Below, one piece after another: positions 32,206 to 40,308 of a stretch of 64,000 nucleotides of DNA; the first letter of the stretch is position 1; every line of letters begins with the position of its first letter. Below the pieces are notes generated by a model that did no database searches, had not been told where the DNA came from, and saw only the letters and a list, made by a program, of their open reading frames with translations. This DNA comes from Bacillus sp. FJAT-45037 (GTDB taxonomy: Bacteria > Bacillota > Bacilli > Bacillales > Bacillaceae_D): contig NZ_KZ454938.1 in NCBI RefSeq assembly GCF_002797325.1, positions 2,740,267 to 2,804,266 of the forward strand, read 5' to 3'. Made by a program: the position numbers and the translations under genes.

Positions 32206-33516
32206 TCATGTATAGGCATGGATGATGTCATTTCTACCGATCGAATAATAGGTTAGTGTCGATTGTTTGACCTCATCTAACGAGTAACAATTGCGCCCGT
32301 CGAATAGGACAGGGTTTTTCATCAGCTTGCAGTAGACGTCTACGGGTGTATCGACGATTTCGTCCCATTCGGTCACGAGCAAGCAGGCATCGGCTTGGTC
32401 GATCGCTTCTGTAACAGAGTTAGCGTATTCTACGGTCGGCGACAAAATACGTTTTGCTTGTGATTGGGCGACAGGGTCGTAGGCGACGACATGAGCACCC
32501 GATTCTAGTAATTCATCAATAATGACAAGAGAGGCTGCTTCTCGCATATCATCGGTATTTGGTTTAAAGGAGAGGCCTAATACCGCAACGCGCAGACCAA
32601 TGAGTGAACCGAAATGAGCTTTGGCCATGGCGACGAGACGATGGCGCTGGGTGTTGTTCACTTCAATGACTGATTTTAATAGTTTAAAATCATGCGTCAC
32701 GTCTCCTGCAATTTGGACGAGGGCTTTTGTATCTTTTGGAAAGCAAGATCCACCGTATCCGATGCCGGCGCGGAGAAAAGAGCGACCAATTCGCTGATCC
32801 ATCCCCATTCCACTCGCGACATCGTCGACATTTGCCCCTAATTCATCACATAAGTTAGCAATCTCATTTATGAAACTTATTTTTGTTGCTAGAAAAGCAT
32901 TGGCTCCATATTTGATAAGTTCAGCACTACGGCGGTCGGTGAGAAAAATCGGTCGTTCAAATGGTTCGTAGATCGATCTGACTAGTTCAGAGGAGTGGGC
33001 ATCTTGTGCACCGATAACGATTCGGTCGGCTTGAAACGTATCGGATAACGCTTGACCTTCTCTTAGGAATTCTGGTACAGAGACGACATGGATCGAGTGT
33101 AGAGATATGGTATTCATCATCGTTTCGAGACATTCATTTGTTCCAACGGGCACCGTGCTTTTGATTACTACAACGGTCGAGTGGCGAATTTCTTCTGCTA
33201 CGGTGCGGCATGCGGCTTCTATATAAGAGAGATCGGCTGAACCGTCCTTCCGCTCTGGTGTCCCAACAGCGATGAAGATGACATCCGCTTCGGCGAAAGC
33301 TTGTGTAGGAACGGTCGTAAAGGCCAAACGATTCGCTTCGATGTTGCGAATTAGATAGCTTTCAAGGCCTGGCTCATAGATGGGCGTGTTCCCTTGGCGT
33401 AGCTTTGCTACCTTTATTTCATCTACATCAAGACAAATGACCTCATGGCCAACTTCTGCGAATGCAATACCTGTCACAAGACCAACATACCCTGTACCAA
33501 CCACCGTGATGTTCAT
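32206..33516 (-). CDS. ugd: UDP-glucose 6-dehydrogenase
   Basis: A 436-residue NAD-dependent enzyme that oxidises UDP-glucose to UDP-glucuronate for polysaccharide or teichuronic acid synthesis. The N-terminal Rossmann motif is VVGTGYVGLVTGIAFAEVG. The catalytic Cys is in GIGYGGSCFPKDTKAL, and EFLREG (residues about 143-148) and SFKPNTDDMREA are further family marks. Length is as expected for the TuaD/Ugd group. Its start overlaps the uridylyltransferase stop by four bases, so the two steps UTP + Glc-1-P to UDP-Glc to UDP-GlcA are coupled. No polymer synthesis genes follow. Confidence 0.94.
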   Translation of the reverse strand: MNITVVGTGYVGLVTGIAFAEVGHEVICLDVDEIKVAKLRQGNTPIYEPGLESYLIRNIEANRLAFTTVPTQAFAEADVIFIAVGTPERKDGSADLSYIEAACRTVAEEIRHSTVVVIKSTVPVGTNECLETMMNTISLHSIHVVSVPEFLREGQALSDTFQADRIVIGAQDAHSSELVRSIYEPFERPIFLTDRRSAELIKYGANAFLATKISFINEIANLCDELGANVDDVASGMGMDQRIGRSFLRAGIGYGGSCFPKDTKALVQIAGDVTHDFKLLKSVIEVNNTQRHRLVAMAKAHFGSLIGLRVAVLGLSFKPNTDDMREAASLVIIDELLESGAHVVAYDPVAQSQAKRILSPTVEYANSVTEAIDQADACLLVTEWDEIVDTPVDVYCKLMKNPVLFDGRNCYSLDEVKQSTLTYYSIGRNDIIHAYT

Positions 33517-34406
33517 CCTCTCACAGCACCCTCTCTCGTAACAGAATCAATGTATGCCAATAAGTCCTCGCGCAAATCCTCACGTTCAAGAGCAAAATCA
33601 ATCGTTGCTTTTAAATACCCTAACTTATCACCGACATCGTACCTCTTCCCGCTAAACTCGTAAGCAAGAACGGCTTGATGTTTGTTTAACTCTCGGATCG
33701 CATCGGTTAGCTGGATCTCTCCTCCTGAACCGGGTTTGATTTGCTCTAAGATCGGGAAAATTTCGGGCCTTAGGATATACCGACCTTGGATCGCAAATCG
33801 AGAGGGTGCGTCATAGACTGGCGGCTTTTCTACAAGATCATGGAGAGGGTACAAGCCGGGCTCCAGTGCTGTCGTTGTCGGCTCAATAATCCCGTATTTT
33901 GAGACTTCTTCTTGGGCCACTTTTTGCACGCCAAGAACCGAACATGGGTATCGTTCATAGATATTCATTAATTGACCAAGACATGGTTTGTCACTACGTA
34001 CAATGTCGTCACCAAGCAACACAGCAAACGGCTCATCTCCAATGAAGCTTTTTGCACACAGAACAGCATGCCCGAGTCCTAGTGGCTCTTTTTGTCTTAT
34101 GTAATGGATGTTGGAGAGCTTAGAGATCTGTTGAATCTGCTCTAATACGTCCCACTTTTCTCGTTTCGCTAACGTTTCTTCAAGCTCATACGACTTATCA
34201 AAGTGATCCTCAATCGCGCGTTTGCCACGTCCGGTGACAATAATAATGTCTTCAATTCCTGATGCAACGGCTTCTTCAACAATAAATTGAATCGTCGGCT
34301 TATCAACAATCGGGAGCATTTCTTTCGGCTGAGCTTTCGTTGCTGGCAAAAATCGTGTACCTAGACCTGCTGCTGGAATAATCGCTTTACGAACTTTCAT
34401 CCACAC
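33513..34406 (-). CDS. galU: UTP-glucose-1-phosphate uridylyltransferase
   Basis: A 297-residue nucleotidyltransferase making UDP-glucose. Signatures: IPAAGLGTRFLPATKAQPKE near the N-terminus (nucleotide binding), PLGLGHAVLCAK, VLLGDDIV (metal-binding Asp), GIIEP and KPGSGGEIQLTDAI. It matches the GtaB/GalU family in length and motif order. First gene of a two-gene operon with ugd. The 34407-34526 region upstream contains its promoter and the leader of array 5. Confidence 0.94.
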   Translation of the reverse strand: MWMKVRKAIIPAAGLGTRFLPATKAQPKEMLPIVDKPTIQFIVEEAVASGIEDIIIVTGRGKRAIEDHFDKSYELEETLAKREKWDVLEQIQQISKLSNIHYIRQKEPLGLGHAVLCAKSFIGDEPFAVLLGDDIVRSDKPCLGQLMNIYERYPCSVLGVQKVAQEEVSKYGIIEPTTTALEPGLYPLHDLVEKPPVYDAPSRFAIQGRYILRPEIFPILEQIKPGSGGEIQLTDAIRELNKHQAVLAYEFSGKRYDVGDKLGYLKATIDFALEREDLREDLLAYIDSVTREGAVRG

Positions 34407-34526
34407 GCCTCCTGGTCAACATCTATTTTTTAATGGTACTTTCAATCTGATTATATCAAGATTAAATGTAAGTATTCGTTGAGATTTTGTAAAGGGAGGG
34501 GATGGTATTTCCAAATTATTGAAGCG

Positions 34527-34626
34527 TTTGCGCGAAAATGTGGTCGATTCGCGCGGAAACCGGTACTTTATGCGCGGAAGCTTGTTTAATTTGCGCGGAA
34601 ACGAGGAGATTTCGCGCGGAAGTGCC
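34527..34626 (+). repeat. 21-bp-period GCGCG array 5 (5 units)
   Basis: Units TTTGCGCGAAAA, TTCGCGCGGAAA, TATGCGCGGAAG, TTTGCGCGGAAA and TTCGCGCGGAAG at exact 21-base spacing. The leader TTTCCAAATTATTGAAGCG precedes it. It lies between the promoters of galU and the terminator of the pro-peptide gene. Confidence 0.88.
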
Positions 34627-34660
34627 TCCTCTCTCCTATTTCTAACTGAAAAAAATAAAA

Positions 34661-34682
34661 AATCCTCTTAGAAAAGAGGATT
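34661..34682 (-). terminator. terminator of the pro-peptide gene
   Basis: A perfect 9-bp stem AATCCTCTT/AAGAGGATT with a 4-base loop; on the minus strand it is followed by a long T-rich run. It starts 14 bases past the pro-peptide stop. Confidence 0.8.
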
Positions 34683-34695
34683 TCTTATTGAATGC

Positions 34696-34812
34696 TTATC
34701 CGTGTACGTATTCAGGGGGGCCATTCGGTGTAAAAACATCACTAGAATATGCTGAAACTGGTGTAGCGAGTAGAAAAGTTAAGACCAATCCACATATAAT
34801 AATTTTTTTCAA
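34696..34812 (-). CDS. 38-residue secreted pro-peptide, candidate quorum-sensing signal
   Basis: A short gene with an excellent ribosome site (AAAGGAGG, 9 bases before a TTG start) and its own promoter and terminator. It encodes MKKIIICGLVLTFLLATPVS as a signal peptide (predicted cut after A21), then YSSDVFTPNGPPEYVHG. It is divergent from a PlcR-like TPR regulator 173 bases away. PapR, NprX and Phr peptides have the same plan: an export signal, then a short tail whose last 5-10 residues are the signal. By analogy the active form would be near PPEYVHG. It has no similarity I recognise to known signals, so the role is inference from size, export and neighbour. Confidence 0.75.
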   Translation of the reverse strand: MKKIIICGLVLTFLLATPVSAYSSDVFTPNGPPEYVHG

Positions 34813-34852
34813 AATATTCTACCTCCTTTTGCGTTTAAATTATTTATAGCAT

Positions 34853-34880
34853 ATTATATAGATCCATGCATTACTTGAAA
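34853..34880 (-). promoter_or_regulatory. likely sigma-A promoter of the pro-peptide gene
   Basis: On the minus strand TTTCAA (34880-34875) and TATAAT (34858-34853) are separated by 16 bases, 41 bases before the TTG start. Confidence 0.55.
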
Positions 34881-34942
34881 TAGAGATTCTGTGGTAGTCT
34901 CATCATGATTACTAGGTTAAAAGTCTCATTTCCATACAAAAG

Positions 34943-34958
34943 TATGAACATATGAATA
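34943..34958. promoter_or_regulatory. PlcR-box-like sequence in the divergent intergenic region
   Basis: TATGAACATATGAATA differs at one fixed position from the Bacillus cereus PlcR box TATGNANNNNTNCATA (AATA instead of CATA). It lies 28 bases upstream of the regulator start. It may be the site of autoregulation, but AT-rich DNA gives such matches by chance. Confidence 0.4.
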
Positions 34959-34985
34959 CATCTCATTTTTTTGGAGGGTTGATTG

Positions 34986-35867
34986 ATGGATTATTCAATA
35001 GGTGAACGTATTAAAGACTTAAGGGAACATTTAAAGATGTCTCAAAAAGATCTGTGTAAAAACATTTGTACTCAAGGGCTAATCAGTAGAATAGAACGCA
35101 GTACGACCATTCCAACTGCTCCATTACTCCATCAATTAGCTTTGCGACTCGGTGTCGATCTAAATTATTTTTTTGATGACATATCTCGTAACGGGATCAA
35201 CTATGTTCAAGAAGTGAAGCTAACGATTAACAAACTCATTCATTCCCATGACTATCATGAAATCATGAAAATCGTTCAACTCGAAAAGAAAAATCCACTA
35301 TTTCGAGAGTCGCACCTTCAACAGTACTTACTTTGGAGAGAAGGCATCTGTATCTATCATTTAGAAAAGGATAGTGAAAAAGCTCTTTCTTTTTTAGATA
35401 AAGCATTACAAGTGAGACCCGGTACTAACCATACATTAACTGAAATAGAAGTAGATATATTAGCTTCTAAAGCCATTGTCTTCAGTAAGATAAACGATCT
35501 TGGACAAGCCGCTGCCATCTACGAACACATTTTTCGTAAAATCGGCTCATTCCCAAACTTTAAAAACAAACGATTGCTCATCCGTGTTCTTTATAATGCT
35601 AGCCGCAATGCTTTTGATAGACAAAACTACAAGGAATCCCTTTCTTATGCAGACAAAGCTTTAAATATTTGCATAGAAGAAGAGCATCTTTATTTACTAG
35701 GGAATCTATTTTACTTAAAAGGATGCACGTTGTTTCGTCATGACCGAACACAAAAAGCAACTAGTTTAAAGTTATTACATCATGCATGGCAAATCTATCA
35801 ATTAAACCCTATACCTGTTCTGATAAATAGTTTAGAAGAAGAAATCGCCTATGTAAGGACCTCTTAA
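34986..35867 (+). CDS. PlcR-like HTH-TPR transcriptional regulator (RRNPP family)
   Basis: A 293-residue protein with an N-terminal HTH_3 domain (residues 5-62) and a C-terminal array of tetratricopeptide-like helices (about 75-285). It aligns along its length with B. cereus PlcR: QKDLCKNICTQGLISRIE with QKQLSENICHQSEVSRIE, LQQYLLWREG with FQQFLQWQYY, and LYNASRNAFDRQNYKESLSY with RYNHAKALYLDSRYEESLYQ. RRNPP regulators bind re-imported signal peptides through the TPR groove and then switch DNA binding. The start is ATG 34986, 8 bases after GGAGG. It is divergent from a secreted pro-peptide gene and upstream of two subtilisin genes, which fits a density-controlled protease switch. Confidence 0.88.
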   Translation: MDYSIGERIKDLREHLKMSQKDLCKNICTQGLISRIERSTTIPTAPLLHQLALRLGVDLNYFFDDISRNGINYVQEVKLTINKLIHSHDYHEIMKIVQLEKKNPLFRESHLQQYLLWREGICIYHLEKDSEKALSFLDKALQVRPGTNHTLTEIEVDILASKAIVFSKINDLGQAAAIYEHIFRKIGSFPNFKNKRLLIRVLYNASRNAFDRQNYKESLSYADKALNICIEEEHLYLLGNLFYLKGCTLFRHDRTQKATSLKLLHHAWQIYQLNPIPVLINSLEEEIAYVRTS

Positions 35868-35913
35868 TACTATAGTTAAATATTGTATATGAACAAGTTA
35901 ATATCACTATGTA

Positions 35914-35959
35914 AATAAAGAAGGTAACGAACGATTGATGGTTCGTTATCTTCTTTATT
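35914..35959. terminator. hairpin terminator after the regulator
   Basis: A 19-bp stem, AATAAAGAAGGTAACGAAC with GTTCGTTATCTTCTTTATT (one G-U), and an 8-base loop. It separates the regulator from the first subtilisin, which must have its own promoter in 35960-36040. Confidence 0.8.
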
Positions 35960-36050
35960 GTGTAAGCTTGTCCATTTTCAAGGTTAGAATATTCTGTCTA
36001 TTAATCCTACAATGTGAGTGTAGTACTACTATATTCGAGGGGGTTGTTAT

Positions 36051-37151
36051 ATGAAGGGTATGAAGGTTACTGGTTTGTTGCTTGGTCTTGTGTTGGCGGT
36101 TGTGTTTGTGTTCTCTACTTTATCAGTGAGTGCGAATGGTAAAGGTGTGGAGCGCGTTGAGTATTTGATTGGGTTCCATGAAAAAGCGAATAAAGATGAG
36201 GTCAATCAAGCAGGCGGAGAAGTGGTTCATGAGTTTACATACATGCCTGTGCTTCAAGTGAAAATTCCTGAGCGAGCGGCTAAAGCTCTTGAAAACAATC
36301 CGAATATCGCATTTGTTGAAAAGAATGAAGAGGTAACTGCTACTCAAACGGTACCATGGGGAATCACTCATATTAAAGCTCCGACTGTTCATAGCTGGGG
36401 CAATCGTGGGGGCGGCGTGAAAGTAGCTATCCTTGATACAGGTGTCGCGAATCATCCTGACTTACAAATTTCTGGTGGGGCAAGCTTTATTGGCTCTGAA
36501 CCATCTTATCAAGATTTAAATGGGCACGGTACGCATGTTGCTGGTACAGTTGCGGCGTTAAACAATAGTTATGGTGTGCTTGGTGTGGCTCCTTCTTCAA
36601 GTATTTATGCGGTCAAAGTGTTAGATCGTAACGGTGGTGGTTCTCACGCGAGTATCGCTCAAGGCATTGAGTGGTCGATTAGCAATGGGATGGACATTGT
36701 GAACATGAGTTTAGGTGGGCCTACGGGTTCGAATACGCTAAAGCAAGCTGTCGATAATGCGTACAATCTTGGCGTTTTACTAGTCGCTGCTTCTGGGAAC
36801 ACAGGAACAGCTGGCATTCAATTCCCAGCTCGCTACAACACGGTCATGGCTGTAGGCGCGGTTGATTCACGCAATCGTCTAGCTTCATTCTCCACTTTCG
36901 GAAATGAACAAGAAATTGTCGCTCCAGGCGTCAACGTACAAAGTACGCATTTATCAAATGGTTATGTGTCTCTAAACGGAACATCGATGGCTAGCCCACA
37001 CGTCGCTGGTGCTGCTGCTCTTGTGAAGAGTGAGTACCCTTGGGCAACGAATGCTCAAATCAGACAACGATTAAATGACACAACGACTCCTCTTGGCAAC
37101 GCGTATTACTTTGGAAACGGTCTTGTCGACGCATCTAGAGCGGCTTATTAA
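36051..37151 (+). CDS. aprE: extracellular alkaline subtilisin
   Basis: A 366-residue preproprotease. Signal peptide 1-29; pro-region about 30-97 with the inhibitor I9 fold; mature enzyme about 269 residues starting near QTVPWGITHIKAP. The triad is Asp129 (VAILDTGV), His159 (NGHGTHVAGT) and Ser312 (NGTSMASPHVAG), with the oxyanion Asn250. The mature length and IKAPTVHSWGNRG start are those of high-alkaline subtilisins (Savinase type), shorter than the 274-275 of neutral subtilisins. GAGGGGG is 7 bases before ATG. A second subtilisin follows after 43 bases without a terminator. Regulation by the nearby PlcR-like system is plausible but not shown. Confidence 0.95.
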   Translation: MKGMKVTGLLLGLVLAVVFVFSTLSVSANGKGVERVEYLIGFHEKANKDEVNQAGGEVVHEFTYMPVLQVKIPERAAKALENNPNIAFVEKNEEVTATQTVPWGITHIKAPTVHSWGNRGGGVKVAILDTGVANHPDLQISGGASFIGSEPSYQDLNGHGTHVAGTVAALNNSYGVLGVAPSSSIYAVKVLDRNGGGSHASIAQGIEWSISNGMDIVNMSLGGPTGSNTLKQAVDNAYNLGVLLVAASGNTGTAGIQFPARYNTVMAVGAVDSRNRLASFSTFGNEQEIVAPGVNVQSTHLSNGYVSLNGTSMASPHVAGAAALVKSEYPWATNAQIRQRLNDTTTPLGNAYYFGNGLVDASRAAY

Positions 37152-37194
37152 TCAAGTCTAGTAATCTACTTTTATAGAAGAGGAGTGAGTTACA

Positions 37195-38331
37195 TTGAAA
37201 AGAATAGTTGTCTCTTGGTTAATCATGGCTCTCATCTTAATTCCGTCGATCGCCTTTGCTTACGACGGGAACGGGAAAGAGCAACGTTCGGACTACCTCG
37301 TAATGTTCGATGGTCCTGCAAACAAAGGATTATTTAAAGCCTTTGGTGTTCAAGATCAGGATATTATTCATGAGTATGATCTACTTGATGTGGTACAGCT
37401 GAATTTAACGACAAATCAAGCTACGGCTCTCAAAAATCACCCTCAGATTAAGTTTGTCGAGGAAAATGCCGAAGTATCCGCTTATGGACAAGCTGTTCCA
37501 TGGGGTGTACCTCATGTGCAAGGAACAGCAGGACATGACTTAGGTTTTACAGGGAATGGTGTGAAAGTAGCGATTTTAGACACGGGGATTGACAATACTC
37601 ATGAAGATTTAGCGGCAAATGTAAAAGGCGGGCATTCTGTATTTACTGATGCGGCTAACCTTGACCCTTTTTATGACGAAGATGGTCATGGTACGCATGT
37701 TGCTGGAACGGTAGCAGCGATCAATAACGACTTAGGCGTTCTTGGTGTGGCTCATCAAGCCGATCTTTATGCGGTAAAAGTATTAAATAATAGCGGAAGT
37801 GGCTCGTATGCTGGGATTGCAGCAGGCATTGAGTGGGCAATTCAAAACGACATGGATATTGTAAATATGAGCTTAGGTGGCTCTCAAAGCTCTGCAATTT
37901 TAAAAGAGTTTTGTGATCTTGCATATGCAGAAGGTCTTCTAGTCGTTGCGGCGGCAGGTAATGAAGGGAACCGAGGTGGCAATAACGACACCGTCGGCTA
38001 CCCTGCAAAATACGATTCCGTCATCGCCGTAGCAGCTGTTGATCAAAACAATAATCGTCCGACTTTTTCTAGTACAGGACCAGCAGTTGAATTGGCGGCC
38101 CCAGGTGCAAACATTTTAAGCACAACTCCAAATAACAGATATGCTGCTTATAATGGAACATCTATGGCCTCCCCTCACGTTGCTGGAGTTGCAGCACAAA
38201 TTTTAGAGGCTAAACCAACCTTATCAAATGTAGAAGTGCGAGAACTTCTTCGACTTTCTGCAAAGGATTTAGGTAACAGTAGACAGTTCGGATACGGCTT
38301 AGTTCAGACAGTCGACGCAATTCAATATTAA
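37195..38331 (+). CDS. second extracellular subtilisin-like protease
   Basis: A 378-residue preproprotease. Signal peptide 1-22; I9-type pro-region about 30-98; mature part from near AVPWGVPHVQ. Triad: Asp129 (VAILDTGI), His165 (DGHGTHVAGT) and Ser323 (NGTSMASPHVAG), with Asn256. Compared with the preceding protease, it has an insert near VFTDAANLDPFYDEDG and a free Cys240, so the two are old duplicates or separate acquisitions. The start is TTG behind GAGGAGTGAG. Same operon as the first subtilisin. The product is probably secreted and processed by itself. Confidence 0.93.
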   Translation: MKRIVVSWLIMALILIPSIAFAYDGNGKEQRSDYLVMFDGPANKGLFKAFGVQDQDIIHEYDLLDVVQLNLTTNQATALKNHPQIKFVEENAEVSAYGQAVPWGVPHVQGTAGHDLGFTGNGVKVAILDTGIDNTHEDLAANVKGGHSVFTDAANLDPFYDEDGHGTHVAGTVAAINNDLGVLGVAHQADLYAVKVLNNSGSGSYAGIAAGIEWAIQNDMDIVNMSLGGSQSSAILKEFCDLAYAEGLLVVAAAGNEGNRGGNNDTVGYPAKYDSVIAVAAVDQNNNRPTFSSTGPAVELAAPGANILSTTPNNRYAAYNGTSMASPHVAGVAAQILEAKPTLSNVEVRELLRLSAKDLGNSRQFGYGLVQTVDAIQY

Positions 38332-38340
38332 AAAAAGAAA

Positions 38341-38377
38341 AGGCGACGCCCAAAAATTGGGTGGTCGCCTCTTTTTT
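38341..38377. terminator. bidirectional terminator
   Basis: Stem AGGCGAC ... GTCGCCT with an inner CCCAA/TTGGG helix, followed by six T residues on the plus strand and a T-rich run on the minus strand. It serves the subtilisin operon and the convergent NlpC/P60 gene. Confidence 0.85.
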
Positions 38378-39551
38378 AATGAATTCGTTTCGCGCCTAAA
38401 TATCGTGCACCCCAGTAGCTGTTGCTCATGCTTGTGACTGCAACACCTGTTGATGAGCCACTGTGGATGAATTGATTGTTTCCGATGTAGATCCCGTTAT
38501 GAGATGGGCCTCCGCTAACTGTTGCGAAGAAGACGATATCTCCAACGCTTGGTGCACCTACCGTTGTGCCTGAGCTCCATTGTTGGGCAACCGTGCGTGG
38601 AACGGAGATGCCGTTGTCGCTGAATACACGTTGGATAAAGCCGCTGCAGTCAAAACCAGCTGTTGTTGTTCCACCGTAACGATACGGTGTGCCGATGTAG
38701 CGGTTTGCACTTGCAACAAGACTTGAAGCTAGTCCACTTGTTGATGACGAGCTGATCGTTTGCTCTCCTTGATCCGAAGATTTCGCGCTAGATCCGTTCA
38801 TCTGAAGAAGCGTCTGAGCACCAGCAATTCCGTCAACTTGTAAGCCATTGACCGCTTGGAAACGACGTACTGATTCCGTTGTGATCGCTCCATAGTATCC
38901 TGTTGAGTTGCTTGTGAAATAGCCTAGTTGGCGTAAACGATCTTGCATTGTTTTCACTTCAGCACTTTGCATGCCTTCACGTAATGTTGTTGATGTTGGC
39001 GCTGCGCTTGATGCTGTTGTTGTTGACCCATTTGCAAGGGCTGCGAATGTTTGTGGGCCGGCAATTCCGTCTGCCGTTAAGCCTCTCGCAGATTGGAAGC
39101 TACGAACCGCACTCGCTGTTAACGGACCAAACACACCATCGACTGTAGAGCTGAAATGTCCATGCGTACGCAGTTGCTGTTGGAGCGATGTGACTGCACT
39201 TCCTCTTGATCCTGTGCGTAGTGTCGATGAAGCTTGTACGGGCGCAGCTGTTGCTTGTCCACCGCTTGCTTGCATCGCTGCAAATGTTTGTGGACCCGCA
39301 ATCCCGTCTACTGTTAATCCGTGTGCTGCTTGGAACTTACGAACCGCTTCTTCTGTGATCGAGCCGTAGTAACCTGTTGCGCGATCAAACGTAAAGTATC
39401 CTTTTGATTGAAGTGCCTCTTGTAGTTCAATCACATCTCCGTGGTTCATTCCTACACGTAACGTTTGATCCCCTAATGCTGCCTCTGTCCATTGTGGTGC
39501 TGCAAGGAAAAGTCCTGCTGCAACAACTGAAGTCATAATTACTTTTTTCAT
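38376..39551 (-). CDS. peptidoglycan hydrolase: three PG-binding domains plus NlpC/P60
   Basis: A 391-residue secreted cell-wall enzyme. Signal peptide 1-24. Three peptidoglycan_binding_1 repeats (about 30-95, 110-175, 190-255), each with a G-x-x-G-x-x-V-x-x-L-Q pattern and an (V/A)DGIAG(P/A)QT end. A Ser/Thr-rich linker follows, then the NlpC/P60 endopeptidase domain (about 275-391) with catalytic Cys in TTAGFDCSGFIQRVF and His in SGGPSHNGIYIGNN. It cuts D-Glu-diaminopimelate bonds by family analogy. A truncated relative lies at 9379-9462. Confidence 0.93.
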   Translation of the reverse strand: MKKVIMTSVVAAGLFLAAPQWTEAALGDQTLRVGMNHGDVIELQEALQSKGYFTFDRATGYYGSITEEAVRKFQAAHGLTVDGIAGPQTFAAMQASGGQATAAPVQASSTLRTGSRGSAVTSLQQQLRTHGHFSSTVDGVFGPLTASAVRSFQSARGLTADGIAGPQTFAALANGSTTTASSAAPTSTTLREGMQSAEVKTMQDRLRQLGYFTSNSTGYYGAITTESVRRFQAVNGLQVDGIAGAQTLLQMNGSSAKSSDQGEQTISSSSTSGLASSLVASANRYIGTPYRYGGTTTAGFDCSGFIQRVFSDNGISVPRTVAQQWSSGTTVGAPSVGDIVFFATVSGGPSHNGIYIGNNQFIHSGSSTGVAVTSMSNSYWGARYLGAKRIH

Positions 39552-39816
39552 TCTATGTCTTCCTCCTGTATCGTTTCCGTAAGTTTTGTATTATATGATC
39601 GTTTCTCAGTTTTACATAGCTTTATAGATCTCAATAGATTACTAGATTGTTTTTGAGATTTGCTCACTTATAGTAGCAAACTTTTCCACGTTTCGACGGA
39701 ATGTTACAAAACTGTAATCAAAGATAGGACTAAAAACATGAAGAATATGGGAGTTTATACTTAGGAGGAAGAGGGAATAGCGTGTTAAGTGAAGTATTTT
39801 CTAATATTCGGGTGTA

Positions 39817-39895
39817 TTTGCGCGAATAATGGGAATTTTCGCGCGGAAGTCTGTGCGTTTCGCGCGGAAGTGTATCAAGTTTGCGCGAAAGCCTC
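39817..39895 (+). repeat. 21-bp-period GCGCG array 6 (4 units)
   Basis: Units TTTGCGCGAATA, TTCGCGCGGAAG, TTCGCGCGGAAG and TTTGCGCGAAAG at 21-base spacing, with a diverged leader (TTTTCTAATATTCGGGTGTA). It lies between the NlpC/P60 promoter region and the copZ terminator. The region 39552-39816 otherwise holds the NlpC/P60 promoter and no gene. Confidence 0.82.
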
Positions 39896-39907
39896 TTTTT
39901 TGGCACG

Positions 39908-39936
39908 AAAAAGCCCCGAAGCAGCTGCTCCAGGGC
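39908..39936 (-). terminator. terminator of copZ
   Basis: Minus-strand stem GCCCTGGAGCA/TGCTTCGGGGC with a short loop, followed by TTTTT, 7 bases past the copZ stop. Confidence 0.75.
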
Positions 39937-39942
39937 CAAATT

Positions 39943-40152
39943 TTAACCTAAAACGACGTAACCTTTATCCTCAACGGCTATGGCCATCTTATTTTTATCC
40001 ACTTTTGCTGGATCATATTCAACGGTTGCGGTTTTGTCATTCAAATGGACGTCAGCGTGGATGACACCGTCCAATTCCTCTAAGGCCGTCTTTACCGTTT
40101 CAAGGCAATTGCCGCAACTCATTTTTTCAATTTGAATCGTTAGCTCGCTCAT
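39943..40152 (-). CDS. copZ: copper chaperone CopZ
   Basis: A 69-residue heavy-metal-associated domain with the metal site MSCGNC at residues 11-16 and the usual end KVDKNKMAIAVEDKGYVV. It carries Cu(I) to export ATPases in the cytosol. I chose ATG at 40152, 6 bases after GAGGAGG; the longer frame upstream is not part of the fold. No copA or csoR lies next to it here. A truncated relative is at 12988-13116. Confidence 0.92.
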   Translation of the reverse strand: MSELTIQIEKMSCGNCLETVKTALEELDGVIHADVHLNDKTATVEYDPAKVDKNKMAIAVEDKGYVVLG

Positions 40153-40308
40153 GTTGGACCTCCTCACCGTTGTATTGCCAGTAATTCCTGCATTAATTCT
40201 TAGTATATCCAAGAAATAAATCTTCTATAAAGTGTCACAACTACTCTAAATGTTGATATGAAATGCCATCTATAATAAAGAGATGTTTAAAAAGGCGGTG
40301 TACGTGCA

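Noticed and set aside
35888-35903. Second PlcR-box-like sequence TATGAACAAGTTAATA
   Set aside because: It has the same single mismatch as the site at 34943 but is followed by a strong hairpin before the subtilisin gene, so it is unlikely to act as that promoter's operator. Possibly chance in AT-rich DNA.
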